Positions 25,750 to 35,984 are shown, counted from the stretch's first letter. The stretch is DNA of 64,000 nucleotides from Regnicoccus_A sp014224355 (GCF_050920705.1 NZ_CP154799.1:434001-498000), one strand, 5' to 3'. The notes: generated by a model not told the origin, from the letters alone. Made by a program: numbers and translations.

Positions 25750-26080
25750 GCATGCCCTCACAGCGGTGTTGCCAGTCGCTGGGGGTGCCCAGGCCCGCCA
25801 CCACCAGGCGATCATGCGGCTCAGCCTTGAGGCGCAGCTGCCATTGGCGGATCACCTCAGCGCGCTCCATCCAGGCCTGAAGCACCGTGGCCTGAATGCC
25901 CTCGGGATCCCAGCCCCGCTGACGGGCGGAACCGAGAGCCCAGCCGAGCAGATCATCGAGCTGGAAGGGTCGAAAGCCCGCAAAGACAGGCCCCTGCAGC
26001 TCCCTGGAAGCCCCACTCTGCTCGAGATAAAAGAGCTGAAGGGGCTCGCTCAGGCCGCAGAATTGCAGGAGATAGGTCAT
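25739..26080 (-). CDS. Conserved-looking hypothetical protein
   Basis: A 113-residue soluble protein with no recognised domain. It begins MTYLLQFCGLSEPLQLFYLE, contains an aromatic/acidic central part (GFRPFQLDDLLGWALGSA) and ends with an RLVVAGLGTPSDW stretch. Composition and codon use match the neighbours, and the frame has a clean ATG and stop, which argues for a real gene. It overlaps the 3' end of the phytol-kinase-like gene tail to tail. I do not recognise the family and propose no function. Confidence 0.65.
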   Translation of the reverse strand: MTYLLQFCGLSEPLQLFYLEQSGASRELQGPVFAGFRPFQLDDLLGWALGSARQRGWDPEGIQATVLQAWMERAEVIRQWQLRLKAEPHDRLVVAGLGTPSDWQHRCEGMLRA

Positions 26081-26222
26081 TGAGTCACCTCCTGATGCAT
26101 CACCGGATGCCTCAAGAAGCGCAACTTAGTGCGCCGACCAGAATCAACTGTTCAACAGGAACATCCTGTCGCAAAAGCATCAGCCTGGCAGTCTCACTCT
26201 GGGAGTGCCAGAACTAATCCAA

Positions 26223-27296
26223 TCAGACCGGTGCCAGGCTGGCGGCCTGGGCCTCGCTCACCGCTGCAGCCAGTCCATCGAGCACCTCCCGGGTGGTCTC
26301 GAGGTCGATGCAGGCATCGGTGATGCTCTGTCCGTAGGTGAGCTGGCTGAGATCGGAGGGGATCTTCTGATTGCCGGCCACCAGGTGGCTCTCGATCATC
26401 ACCCCCATCACGTGGCGAGAGCCGCCCCGCACCTGCCGGGCCACCTCGGCGAGCACCTCGCCCTGACGCCGGTAGTCCTTGTTGGAATTGCCATGGCTGC
26501 AGTCGACCATCAGCCGGGCCGGGAGACCCTCCTGCTCCAGAGCGGACGCTGCCGCGTCGATCGCCTCGGCGTGGTAATTGGTGCCTCCCTTGCCGCCGCG
26601 CAGCACGAGGTGACCATCGGGGTTGCCCGTGGTGGACACGATCGCGGCATGGCCCATCTGGCTGATGCCCAGGAAATGATGGGGCTTGGAGGCGGCCTGC
26701 ATGGCATGGATGGCGGTGACGGCGCTGCCGTCGGTGCCGTTCTTGAAGCCGATCGGCATCGAGAGGCCCGAGGCCATCTCCCGATGGGTCTGGCTCTCGG
26801 TGGTGCGGGCTCCGATCGCCGTCCAGCCGATCAGATCGGCGATGTACTGGGGCACCACCGGATCCAGCAGCTCGGTGGCAGCCGGCAGTCCCATCTCGGC
26901 CAGGTGCAGCAGCAGGCCTCGCGCCAGCCGCAGGCCGGTGTTGATGTCGTAGCTGTTGTCGAGGTGCGGATCGTTGATCAGGCCCTTCCAGCCCACGGTG
27001 GTGCGGGGCTTCTCGAAGTACACCCGCATCACCACCTCCAGCTGATCCCGGTGGCGGTGACGCACCTCGGCGATGGCCTCGGCATAGGCCCGGGCTGCCT
27101 CCACGTCGTGGACTGAGCAGGGGCCCACAATGACAAGCAGGCGGGAGTCCTGTCCGTGCAGGATCGCCTTGATCCGCTCACGGGCGTCGAGCACGGTGCG
27201 GGCAGCCGTCTGGCTCAGGGGCAGTTCGCGATGCAGCACCGCCGGAGCCACCAGCGGCCGTGTCTCCACGATGTGGAGGTCGGAGGTGGTGAGCAT
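26223..27296 (-). CDS. 3-deoxy-7-phosphoheptulonate (DAHP) synthase, class I
   Basis: A 357-residue enzyme for the first committed step of aromatic amino acid synthesis, condensing erythrose 4-phosphate with phosphoenolpyruvate. It is the AroF/AroG type I-alpha form: LLVIVGPCSVHD, MRVYFEKPRTTVGWKGLINDP, GARTTESQTHREMASGLSMP, GFKNGTDG and VDCSHGNSNKDY contain the known metal and substrate residues. Length and motifs are normal. Members of this family are feedback inhibited by aromatic amino acids, but which one acts here is not readable. It diverges from acnB with a 130 bp gap. A weak inverted repeat (CTGGCA/TGCCAG) lies just past its stop, near 26190-26215. Confidence 0.94.
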   Translation of the reverse strand: MLTTSDLHIVETRPLVAPAVLHRELPLSQTAARTVLDARERIKAILHGQDSRLLVIVGPCSVHDVEAARAYAEAIAEVRHRHRDQLEVVMRVYFEKPRTTVGWKGLINDPHLDNSYDINTGLRLARGLLLHLAEMGLPAATELLDPVVPQYIADLIGWTAIGARTTESQTHREMASGLSMPIGFKNGTDGSAVTAIHAMQAASKPHHFLGISQMGHAAIVSTTGNPDGHLVLRGGKGGTNYHAEAIDAAASALEQEGLPARLMVDCSHGNSNKDYRRQGEVLAEVARQVRGGSRHVMGVMIESHLVAGNQKIPSDLSQLTYGQSITDACIDLETTREVLDGLAAAVSEAQAASLAPV

Positions 27297-27426
27297 GCCG
27301 GGAGCGGTCGTGAACCGTGGGCCAATCTCACACCCTAGAGACTCCCCGGGCTGGATCTTTGGCAGCGACGGTGACCGAGGAGCGGCCCGCGGCCCGAAAG
27401 AATGATGTCAAACCCGACGTTTCACC

Positions 27427-30054
27427 ATGCCCGCTTCAGAGAGTGTCACCGACCTGCTGGCCAGCCACCGCCAGGCCCAGAGGGAGCGTGCGGCCCTGGG
27501 CGTACCGGCGCTCCCCCTCACCGCCCCCGAAGTCCAGGCCCTCACCCAGCTGCTGGAGCAGCCTCCAGCTGGCGAGGAGTCGTTTCTTCTCGAGCTGCTG
27601 AGCGAGCGTATTCCGCCAGGAGTCGATGAGGCCGCCTACGTCAAGGCCAGCTGGTTGAGCGCCATTGCCCAGAACCACGCCCGGAGCCCCCTGGTCAGCC
27701 CGATCGAGGCCACCAGGCTGCTGGCCACCATGATCGGCGGCTACAACGTCGGCGCCCTGATCACCCTGCTCAGCCACACCGACGCCGCCATCGCGGTCGA
27801 GGCGGCCGTGGGCCTCAGCCGCACCCTGCTCGTCTACGACGCATACCACGACGTGCTGGAGCTGGCGGCCACCAACCCGATGGCGAAACAGGTGGTCGAC
27901 AGCTGGGCCGCCGCTGAATGGTTCACCGCCAAGCCCGAGCTGCCGGCGGCGATCACCGTCACGGTCTTCAAGGTGGACGGTGAAACCAACACCGACGACC
28001 TCTCCCCCGCCACCCACGCCACCACCCGCCCCGACATCCCCCTGCATGCCATGGCGATGCTGGAGACCCGGATGCCGGGCGGGCTGGAATTGATCGAGCA
28101 GCTCAAGGCCAAGGGCCACCCCGTCGCCTACGTGGGCGATGTGGTCGGCACCGGCAGCTCGCGCAAGTCGGCGATCAACTCCGTGCTCTGGCACACCGGC
28201 ACCGACATTCCCCATGTGCCCAACAAGCGCGCCGGTGGGGTGATCCTGGGCGGCAAGATCGCGCCGATCTTCTTCAACACCGCCGAGGATTCCGGCGCGC
28301 TGCCGATTGAATGCGACGTCTCGACCCTCAACAGCGGCGATGTGATCACGATCCGCCCCTTCGCCGGCACGATCGAGCGGGCCGCAGGCGAGCCGAACGC
28401 CGGTGAGGTGGTGGCCCGCTTCGCGCTCAAGCCCAGCACCATCGCCGATGAGGTGCGCGCCGGCGGTCGCATCCCGTTGCTGATCGGGCGCTCCCTCACC
28501 GACAAGGTGCGGACCCAGCTGGGCCTGGCTCCCTCGGACGTTTTCGTCCGCCCGGCAGCTCCGGCCGACACCGGCAAGGGTTTCACCCTGGCCCAGAAGA
28601 TGGTGGGCAAAGCCTGCGGCCTGCCGGGGGTGCGCCCCGGCACCAGCTGCGAGCCGCTGATGACCACCGTGGGCTCCCAGGACACCACCGGGCCGATGAC
28701 CCGCGACGAAATGAAGGAGCTGGCCTGCCTGGGCTTCTCCGCCGACCTGGTGATGCAGAGCTTCTGCCACACCGCCGCCTACCCCAAGCCGGTGGACCTC
28801 AAGACCCACGCCGAGCTGCCCGATTTCATCAGCTCCCGCGGCGGCGTGGCCCTGCGCCCCGGCGACGGCATCATCCACAGCTGGCTCAACCGCATGCTTC
28901 TGCCCGACACCGTGGGCACGGGCGGTGACAGTCACACCCGCTTCCCCCTGGGCATCTCCTTTCCGGCGGGCTCGGGCCTCGTGGCCTTCTCGGCGGCCAT
29001 CGGCGCCATGCCGCTCGACATGCCCGAATCGGTGCTGGTGCGTTTCTCCGGTTCCCTGCAGCCCGGCGTCACCCTGCGAGACGTGGTGAACGCCATTCCT
29101 TACGTGGCGATCCAGAAGGGCCTGCTCACGGTGGAGAAAGCCAACAAGAAGAACGTCTTCTCGGGACGGATCATGGAGATCGAGGGCCTGCCCGACCTCA
29201 AGCTGGAACAGGCGTTCGAGCTCACCGATGCCACTGCCGAGCGTTCCTGTGCCGGCTGCACGATCAAGTTGAGCGAGGCCACGGTGGCCGAATACCTGCG
29301 CAGCAATGTGGCGCTGCTCAGAAACCTGATTGCCCGTGGCTACCACGACGAGCGGACGATGGCCCGGCGGATCCAGGCGATGGAGGCCTGGCTGGCCGAT
29401 CCCCAGCTGATGGCCGCCGATGCCGACGCTGCCTACGCCGAGGTGATCGAGATCAACCTCGACGAGCTGAAGGAACCCGTGCTGGCCTGCCCCAACGATC
29501 CCGACAACGTCAAGCTGCTCAGCGAGGTGGCGGGGGACCGGATCGATGAGGTGTTCATCGGCTCCTGCATGACCAACATCGGCCACTACCGCGCCGCCGC
29601 CACCGTGCTCGACGGCGCCGGCACCAGCCAGGCCAAACTCTGGGTGTGTCCTCCCACCCGCATGGATGAGGAGATGCTCAAGTCGGAGGGCTATTACAGG
29701 ATCTTCGAGGGGGCTGAGGCGCGCCTGGAGCTGCCCGGCTGCTCGCTCTGCATGGGCAACCAGGCCCGTGTCGACGACAACACCACCGTGTTCTCCACCA
29801 GCACGCGCAATTTCAACAACCGCCTGGGCAATGGCGCCCAGGTGTACCTGGGCAGCGCGGAGCTGGCGGCGGTCTGCGCCCTGCTGGGCCGCATTCCCAC
29901 CCCGGCCGAGTATCTGGAGATCGCCGCGGCGAAGATCGATCCCCTCTCGGACCAGCTCTACCGCTACCTCAACTTCGATCAGATCGAGGGCTTCGAGGAC
30001 CAGGGCCGGATCGTGAGCAGCGAGGAGGAGGCGAAGGTGCTGGCGGAAGTGTGA
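27427..30054 (+). CDS. acnB: Bifunctional aconitate hydratase 2/2-methylisocitrate dehydratase
   Basis: An 875-residue AcnB, interconverting citrate and isocitrate. The order is that of the B-type enzyme: an N-terminal HEAT-like domain (SWLSAIAQNHARSPLVSPIEA), then the swivel domain (DVVGTGSSRKSAINSVLWHTG), then the iron-sulfur domains (VGTGGDSHTRFPLG, GSCMTNIGHYRAAA and LPGCSLCMGNQARVDDNTTV, whose cysteines hold the 4Fe-4S cluster). The ATG at 27427 is the natural start. It ends with a GTGA overlap into the ClC gene, so the two are translationally coupled, an association I would not have predicted. Confidence 0.96.
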   Translation: MPASESVTDLLASHRQAQRERAALGVPALPLTAPEVQALTQLLEQPPAGEESFLLELLSERIPPGVDEAAYVKASWLSAIAQNHARSPLVSPIEATRLLATMIGGYNVGALITLLSHTDAAIAVEAAVGLSRTLLVYDAYHDVLELAATNPMAKQVVDSWAAAEWFTAKPELPAAITVTVFKVDGETNTDDLSPATHATTRPDIPLHAMAMLETRMPGGLELIEQLKAKGHPVAYVGDVVGTGSSRKSAINSVLWHTGTDIPHVPNKRAGGVILGGKIAPIFFNTAEDSGALPIECDVSTLNSGDVITIRPFAGTIERAAGEPNAGEVVARFALKPSTIADEVRAGGRIPLLIGRSLTDKVRTQLGLAPSDVFVRPAAPADTGKGFTLAQKMVGKACGLPGVRPGTSCEPLMTTVGSQDTTGPMTRDEMKELACLGFSADLVMQSFCHTAAYPKPVDLKTHAELPDFISSRGGVALRPGDGIIHSWLNRMLLPDTVGTGGDSHTRFPLGISFPAGSGLVAFSAAIGAMPLDMPESVLVRFSGSLQPGVTLRDVVNAIPYVAIQKGLLTVEKANKKNVFSGRIMEIEGLPDLKLEQAFELTDATAERSCAGCTIKLSEATVAEYLRSNVALLRNLIARGYHDERTMARRIQAMEAWLADPQLMAADADAAYAEVIEINLDELKEPVLACPNDPDNVKLLSEVAGDRIDEVFIGSCMTNIGHYRAAATVLDGAGTSQAKLWVCPPTRMDEEMLKSEGYYRIFEGAEARLELPGCSLCMGNQARVDDNTTVFSTSTRNFNNRLGNGAQVYLGSAELAAVCALLGRIPTPAEYLEIAAAKIDPLSDQLYRYLNFDQIEGFEDQGRIVSSEEEAKVLAEV

Positions 30055-31487
30055 CCCTGAGCACGGAGCGTCACGCCACCGCGCTCGTCAAGCCCCAGAA
30101 GGAGCGGCTGACCACCTCCACGATCCGCCGGATGCTGGAGGAGCACTGGCTGAAGGTGATCCTGGCCCTGGTGATCACCGGTCTGGGGGCCGCCAGTGCG
30201 GCCCTGCTCTTCAAGGTGGGCCTTGATGGCCTGGGACGCCTGCGCATCAGGATGCTCGCGCTCGGGCCCGACTGGCTGCTGCTGCCTGCGATCAGTGGTG
30301 GCGGCGGCCTGATCGCCGGCCTGCTGGTGCAGATCGGCGCTCCCGCGGCCCAGGGCTCGGGCATTCCCCAGGTGATGCAGTTCCTGCTGCGGCGCCCGAT
30401 CCCGATGGGTTTCGAGGTGGCCGTGGTGAAACTGGTGGCGGGGATCGTGGCGATCGGCAGTGGCTTCCCGCTCGGCCCTTCCGGGCCCTCGGTCCAGATG
30501 GGCAGCTCCGTGGGCTGGGTGATGGCCCGCCTGCTCAAGGCGCCCAACGCCTTCCTGCGCATGATCGTGGCCGCCGGCGGCGGCGCCGGCATCGCCGCGG
30601 TGTTCAACGCCCCGATCGGCGGCTTCTTCTACACGATCGAAGAGCTGCTGCAGGGGGCCCGTCCGGTGGTGATGCTGCTGGTGCTGGTCACCACCTTCTG
30701 GGCCGACACCTGGACGGATCTGCTCGGTCTGGCGGGGATCGGCATGCCGACCGCGGGCTGGAGCCTGGGCCGGGGCTTCGCCCTGGAGCGGCAGGTCAGC
30801 ACCTACGTGGAGGTGTTGCCCCTCGACCTGGTGGTGCTGTTCGGGCTCGGGGCCCTGGTGGCGCTGGGCGCGGAGGCCTACTGCCGCTTCGTGGTCAGGC
30901 TGCACAACTGGCGCCGCCAGCGGGCCATCCCTCTGGCGGGAGCCATGGCGGCCGCCGGAGTGGTGCTGGGGGTGGTCGACGCCCTGCTCCCGGTGGATTT
31001 CATCAACCGTGCCGGCATCCGCCAGGCGGTGGCGGAAGGCGATCTGGACATCAGCAAAGCCCTGGCCATCTTTCTGGTGCTGTTCCTGAGCACGGGGCTG
31101 GCCGCTGCCGCCGGCACCCCAGGCGGGCTGTTTGCCCCGATGCTCACCCTCGGGGGAGCCCTGGGCCTGGCGGCCGCCGGGGTGCTGGAGCAGCTGGGGC
31201 TGATCGCGCCCAACACCTCGATCTTCGCGGGCATGGCGGCCTTCATGACCGCCTGCGCGCGCACGCCGATGACAGCCACCTTCCTGACCTTCGCCCTCAC
31301 CAAGGACCTGCTGCTGCTCAAGCCCGTGCTGGTGGCCAGCCTGGGCAGCCTCGTGATCGCCCGGCTGCTGCATCGCCAGTCGATCTTCCAGCGGCTGATT
31401 CCCCACGAGCCGCCCCGGACTCCCTCCGGTCAGGGGGTCGGTGGGCTGCCTGTGCTGTCGGTGCCACTCAGGCCCCGACAGCTCTGA
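30051..31487 (+). CDS. ClC-family chloride channel/transporter with atypical gate
   Basis: A 478-residue polytopic ClC protein. The chloride-site motifs GSGIPQV and GTPGGLFAPML (the GxFxP motif) are present, and the internal acidic pair YTIEEL (E197-E198) matches the proton-pathway glutamate. The third motif, normally GREGP with the gating glutamate, reads GPSGP at 142-146, so position 144 is Ser. Loss of that glutamate in studied homologues removes or uncouples proton exchange, so this may be an ungated chloride or anion pathway. GTG start at 30051, overlapping the acnB stop by four bases. Confidence 0.88.
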   Translation: MTLSTERHATALVKPQKERLTTSTIRRMLEEHWLKVILALVITGLGAASAALLFKVGLDGLGRLRIRMLALGPDWLLLPAISGGGGLIAGLLVQIGAPAAQGSGIPQVMQFLLRRPIPMGFEVAVVKLVAGIVAIGSGFPLGPSGPSVQMGSSVGWVMARLLKAPNAFLRMIVAAGGGAGIAAVFNAPIGGFFYTIEELLQGARPVVMLLVLVTTFWADTWTDLLGLAGIGMPTAGWSLGRGFALERQVSTYVEVLPLDLVVLFGLGALVALGAEAYCRFVVRLHNWRRQRAIPLAGAMAAAGVVLGVVDALLPVDFINRAGIRQAVAEGDLDISKALAIFLVLFLSTGLAAAAGTPGGLFAPMLTLGGALGLAAAGVLEQLGLIAPNTSIFAGMAAFMTACARTPMTATFLTFALTKDLLLLKPVLVASLGSLVIARLLHRQSIFQRLIPHEPPRTPSGQGVGGLPVLSVPLRPRQL

Positions 31488-31593
31488 TCCGCGCTGAAAC
31501 CGCCCGCACCTTGGTAGCCAGGATTACAAAACCCCCCGTCGACGGGCGCATCGGGTTCAGCTGCATACCTTGAGGTCCGTTCGCCCGTGGCTG

Positions 31594-32043
31594 ATGAACA
31601 CCCCTCGAGATCTGATCCGCACCACCTGGAGCGGGGCCCTGGCGGTCTCCCTGCTGCTCACGGGCTGCCAGGGCGCCCAGGAGGGCATGAAGCAGGCCGG
31701 GGACGGCATGGGGGAGGCCGCCAAGCAGGCGGCCGGTGATGCCTCCGGAACAGCGCTCAGCCCTGCGCTCGCCCCCCTGCTCGACATCCTCAGGAAGGGT
31801 GATGGCCAGATCAAGGCCGGCGACATCCAGGCCGCCGTGGCCACCATGGGTGGGTTCGAGGGGGTCTACAGCAAGGTGGCGCCCCTGATCCAGCCCCTGG
31901 CCGGCGACAAGTGGCCGGCCATCGAGGCCGCCGCCCAGCAGGTGATCAGCACCTTCGGGGGCGCGACACCTCCCACCGCCGAGACTGGCGGAGCCGCCAT
32001 CTCCGGCCTGATGACCCTGCTGAAAGGGCTCAAAACCAACTGA
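31594..32043 (+). CDS. Small exported lipoprotein, helical, unknown function
   Basis: A 149-residue protein with a lipoprotein signal peptide (TTWSGALAVSLLLTGC, lipobox LLTGC). A charged and Ala/Gly-rich amphipathic stretch follows (GAQEGMKQAGDGMGEAAKQAAGDA), then a helical segment with repeated hydrophobics (IQAAVATMGGFEGVYSKVAPLIQPL). No domain is recognised. The ATG at 31594 gives a sensible signal peptide; an in-frame TTG at 31570 would lengthen it by eight residues. The N-terminal mature part resembles the short amphipathic repeats of small envelope proteins, but this is only an impression. Confidence 0.65.
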   Translation: MNTPRDLIRTTWSGALAVSLLLTGCQGAQEGMKQAGDGMGEAAKQAAGDASGTALSPALAPLLDILRKGDGQIKAGDIQAAVATMGGFEGVYSKVAPLIQPLAGDKWPAIEAAAQQVISTFGGATPPTAETGGAAISGLMTLLKGLKTN

Positions 32044-32109
32044 ACAGCCACCAGCCCATCAGCCGGCAGCCAGCCGGAGCAACGGCCACCCCCCGGGGGT
32101 GACACCCTG

Positions 32110-33747
32110 GTGACACTGCACTGCCGGCCTTCCCCTGGATCAGGAGACCCTGCTGTTCGAGCCGGCCCAGCCGCAGGCGGATGCCCTGCGGACAGTACTG
32201 GCCTTCCCCAGCACCTACTCGGTGGGCATCACCAGCCTGGGCTTTCAGGTGGTCTGGGCCAGCCTGGCGCAGCGGACCGACCTCGACGTGCGCAGGCTGT
32301 TCACCGACCGGGGTGACCCCGCCCACCGCCGCTGCGACCTGTTCGGACTCTCGCTCAGCTGGGAACTGGACGGGCCGGTGCTGCTGGACCTGCTGGAGCA
32401 GCAGCACATTCCGCTCTGGAGCCGGGAGCGGGGGGAGGAGGACCCGATCGTGTTCGGAGGAGGGCCGGTGCTCACCGCCAACCCCGAGCCGCTGGCACCT
32501 TTCTTCGATGCCGTGCTGCTGGGCGATGGCGAACGCTTGCTGCCCGACTTCGTGGAGGCGGTGATCGCCCACAGGAACGCCCCGCGAGCCGAGCGGCTGC
32601 GGGCCCTTGCCCAGGTGCCGGGGGTGTACGTGCCGGCGCTCTACGTCCCTCGCTACGGCTCCGATGGCCGGCTGTTGAGCATCGAGCCCATCGACACGGA
32701 CATCCCGGCCACGGTGGCCAAGCAGACCTGGCGGGGGAACACCCTCAGCCACTCCACGGTGATCACCCCGGAGGCGGCCTGGCCCTCGATCCATATGGTG
32801 GAGGTGGTCCGCAGCTGCCCCGAGCTCTGCCGCTTCTGTCTGGCCAGCTACCTCACGCTGCCCTTCCGCACACCTTCCCTCGACGACGGCCTGATCCCGG
32901 CGGTGGAAAAGGGGTTGACCGCCACCAGGCGCCTGGGCCTGCTGGGGGCCTCGGTCACCCAGCACCCCCAGTTCGACGACCTGCTGACCTGGCTCGACCA
33001 GGACCGCTTCGACGGCACCCGGGTGAGCGTCAGCTCGGTGCGGGCTGCCACGGTGACCCCCCAACTGGCCCGGATCCTGGCGCGGAGGGGCAGCAAATCG
33101 CTCACGATCGCCATTGAGAGCGGCAGCGAGCGCCTGCGCGAGGTGGTGAACAAGAAGCTCAGCAGAGACGAGATCTTCGCGGCGGCTCGCTACGCGAAAG
33201 AGGGGGGCTCACGGGCCTGAAGCTCTACGGCATGGCCGGCCTGCCGACTGAGGACGACGAGGACATCGAAGCCACCGCCGATCTGCTGCTGGCGCTCAAG
33301 ACGGCCACCCCCGGGCTGCGGCTGAGCCTGGGGGTGAGCAGCTTCGTGCCCAAGGCCCACACCCCATTCCAGTGGGAGCCGGTGCGGCCCGAGGCGGAGA
33401 AGCGCCTGAAGCGGCTGGCGCGCCGCCTGCAGCCCAAAGGCATCGCTCTGCGTCCTGAAAGCTATGGCTGGAGCGTGATCCAGGCCCTGCTCTCCCGCAG
33501 CGATCGGCGCCTGGCCGCCGTGATCATGGCCGTACGGGGCCGCCACGGCAGCCAGGGGGGATGGAAGACCGCCTACCGCGAGGTGCTTGATCAGGGCGCG
33601 GATGATCTGGCCCCGCTGCCCCCATGGCACGAGACAGTCCATCGGACCTGGGATCCTGAACGGGTGCTGCCCTGGGATCACCTGGAGGGCCCCCTGACCA
33701 AGGCCACCCTGGTCCGGCACCGCCAGGAAGCCTTCGCTCAGGTCTGA
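32110..33747 (+). CDS. Radical SAM protein with B12-binding-like N-terminal domain, frameshifted
   Basis: About 546 residues when repaired. An N-terminal Rossmann-like region (VLAFPSTYSVGITSLGFQV, FGLSLSWELDG, VFGGGPVLTANPEPLAPFFD) resembles the cobalamin-binding half of this radical SAM group. The cluster motif is CPELCRFC, followed by the TIM barrel. A six-base G run at 33202-33207 is one base short and breaks the frame: AAKEGG continues as LTGLKLYGMAGLPTE only in the next frame. The 5' end is unresolved. Sequence from 32114 to 32221 translates as good N-terminus (LDQETLLFEPAQPQADAL) but has no in-frame start after the stop at 32111. Substrate unknown. Confidence 0.82.
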
Positions 33748-35017
33748 GGAAGGGGCTCCGGGCCGAGCGTGTAGGCGCGCAGCCCGCAGAGCAGCACCCA
33801 GCCTGCGATGTTGATGCGGCTGTCGTAGAGGGGGATATCGGTGGCGTGAAGCGCCATCAACACCAGGAAGGACGCCCACCAGGCCCGCTCGAACAAAGCG
33901 CCGCTGGCCATGCCGAGGCGGGCCGCCTGAATCTGCAGCACCAGCACCAGTCCCACCAGCAGCACGGCCACCAGGGCGCCGTGGCTGACCGCCAGATCGA
34001 TCGGAAGGTTGTGGGGATGGCCGTGCCAGATGCCTGCCGTGCGCAGGGGATAGATCACGCTGAAGGCGGCGGCACCCCAGCCGAGCCAGGGGCGTTCCGC
34101 CACCAGCTGCAGGGCCACACCCCACTGGTTGACCCGGGTGATGGCCAGCGGCCGGCGGCCGGCGAATTCCAGATCACTGAGCCGCTCCCAGATCACAGCG
34201 GGAACCAGGGCGCGGGCCTGCTGCTGCAACGTCAGCGGCACCCCGGGCAGGCTGGCCAGGCCCACGGGGATGAGCAGCAACACAAGCAGGGGCAGAAGCC
34301 AGATCCAGCGGGCCGGCCCCGCCACCAGGGGAAGCGCCAGCACCAGGGCACCCCAGGCGTTGCGGGAGTCGGTGAGGGCCATGGCGACCACCAGGCTCAC
34401 CGTGATCAGCAAGGCCGGCAGGCGGCCGCGCCATGACTGGGCCCGCTGCAGCAGGGCCGCCAGGGCGAAAGGCCAGACCAGTGCCAGCCAGGCCCCGGCG
34501 ATGTTGGCGTAGTCGAACAGTCCGGCCAAGCGCCCGGGCGGATTGCCACCGGCCTTGAGATGCCAGATGATCGCCCCCCCAGGACCTGGAACGGTCCACT
34601 CCAGCCCCAGAACAGTTGCCCCAGGCCGGTGAGGATCACCGGCACGGTGCCGGCCACCAGCCACAGCGCCACGCGGCGCCGGGCTGGCGCCGTGGCCAGG
34701 TAGGGCAGAAATCCCCAGAACGCCCAGAAGAACGGCAGCCAGTTGGCCAGGCCCACCCAGGCCAGCCAGCCGCTGGAGGCGGTGACACTGCCCAGCACCA
34801 TCAGGGCCGACACCAGCAGCAGCACCTGGTTGACCCGATCCTGCAGCCAGGGACGGCGCCCTCGGCAGCCGAGGATCAGGGCAGCCAGCAACAGCACGCC
34901 TGCTAACAAAGCCGAACTCGCCAGCAACAGCAACCCCAGCTGAAAGCAGCGCCAGCCCAGGAGCGAGGCGCCCGGGGGCCGCGCAGCATCGAGTCGGCGG
35001 AGGCACGCCTGCGTCAC
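33738..35017 (-). CDS. ictB: IctB-family (O-antigen ligase superfamily) inorganic-carbon protein, frameshifted
   Basis: A polytopic protein of about 426 residues when repaired. IctB was described as an inorganic-carbon accumulation factor in cyanobacteria but belongs to the O-antigen ligase superfamily, so its true activity is debated. The N-terminal half (MTQACLRRLDAARPPG to SGPFQVLGG) and C-terminal half (AIIWHLKAGGNPPGRLAGLF, YANIAGAWLAL, ALTDSRNAWGAL, HGHPHNLPIDLAVSHG) lie in different frames. They join at a C run (34574-34580) that is one base short of what the protein needs. GTG start at 35017, overlapping the purU stop. It converges on the radical SAM gene with a 10-base overlap. Confidence 0.85.
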
Positions 35018-35868
35018 GAGAACACGGCGGTGCGACCCCTGTAGACCATCACCTGACGCCGCAGGTGCAGGCGCAGGGCCCGGGCCAGGGCCAGCCGCTC
35101 CATGTCCCGGCCCTTGCGGATCAGGTCCTCCACTTCATCCCGGTGGCTGACGGGAACGGTGGCCTGCTCGATGATCGGTCCGCCATCGAGATCCTCGGTC
35201 ACGTAGTGCGCGGTGGCCCCGATCAGTTTCACGCCCCGCTCCCAGGCCCGGTGGTAGGGCTGAGCCCCTTTGAAGGCGGGCAGGAAGGAGTGGTGGATGT
35301 TGATCACCGAGGAAAAGCGCGCCAGGAAGTCAGGGCTGAGCACCTGCATGTACTTCGCCAGCACCACCAGCTCGATGCCATGCTCATCGAGCAGCTGCAA
35401 CTGCGTCCGCTCGGCCTCGGCCTTGGAGGAGCTCTGAACGGGCACATGCATGAAGCTGGCGCCGAAATCCTCGGCCAGCGGGCGCAGATCGGGATGGTTG
35501 GAGATCACCAGCGGCACCTGCATCGGCAACTCGCCGGCCCGGGTCCGCCAGAGCAGATCCACCAGGCAGTGGTCCTGTTTGCTCACGAAGATCGCCACCC
35601 GCACTGTGGCGTCGGAGAAATGAAGCTGACCCTCCCCGCCGAGCCGCTCCACCAGGGCGTTCACCGCCGCGGTCACCGCCTGCCGCGGCAGCCCGAAGCC
35701 GGCCAGCTGCCATTCGATCCGGCTGAGGAACAGACCCGCTCCGGCGTCGGTGTGGTGATCGGCATGGCGAATGTTGCCGCCGTTGGCCGCCACCCAGCTG
35801 GAGAGCTCACTGACCAGGCCGGGACGGTCGGGGCAGATCACCTGCAGAATCGCTGTGGGCACGCTCAT
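35014..35868 (-). CDS. purU: Formyltetrahydrofolate deformylase
   Basis: A 284-residue enzyme that hydrolyses 10-formyltetrahydrofolate to formate and tetrahydrofolate, supplying formate to PurT (whose gene is also in this window, at 46914). An N-terminal ACT domain (ILQVICPDRPGLVSELSSWV) precedes the formyl-hydrolase domain with the catalytic Asn-His-Asp set in INIHHSFLPAFKGAQPYHRA and the ATAHYVTEDLDGGPIIEQ loop. The frame extends 25 codons upstream, but ATG 35868 starts directly before the ACT domain and is preferred. It is followed by ictB with a four-base overlap. Confidence 0.94.
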   Translation of the reverse strand: MSVPTAILQVICPDRPGLVSELSSWVAANGGNIRHADHHTDAGAGLFLSRIEWQLAGFGLPRQAVTAAVNALVERLGGEGQLHFSDATVRVAIFVSKQDHCLVDLLWRTRAGELPMQVPLVISNHPDLRPLAEDFGASFMHVPVQSSSKAEAERTQLQLLDEHGIELVVLAKYMQVLSPDFLARFSSVINIHHSFLPAFKGAQPYHRAWERGVKLIGATAHYVTEDLDGGPIIEQATVPVSHRDEVEDLIRKGRDMERLALARALRLHLRRQVMVYRGRTAVFS

Positions 35869-35984
35869 CGGCACCGGGGCCTGTCTCGAAGGGCATTGTG
35901 CCCGGCGCTCCCCAGGCCAGTCGTCAGCAGGGCAGACAGCCATGCCCGCGCGGCGTACAGTCGCCCCTCACCTCGGAGTTCGCC

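Noticed and set aside
26180..26216. Inverted repeat after DAHP synthase as a terminator
   Set aside because: The stem is imperfect and the T-tract on the minus strand is short and displaced.
31535..31560. CCCGTCGACGGG palindrome as an operator
   Set aside because: It is short, in a small intergenic gap, and matches no known operator; likely chance.
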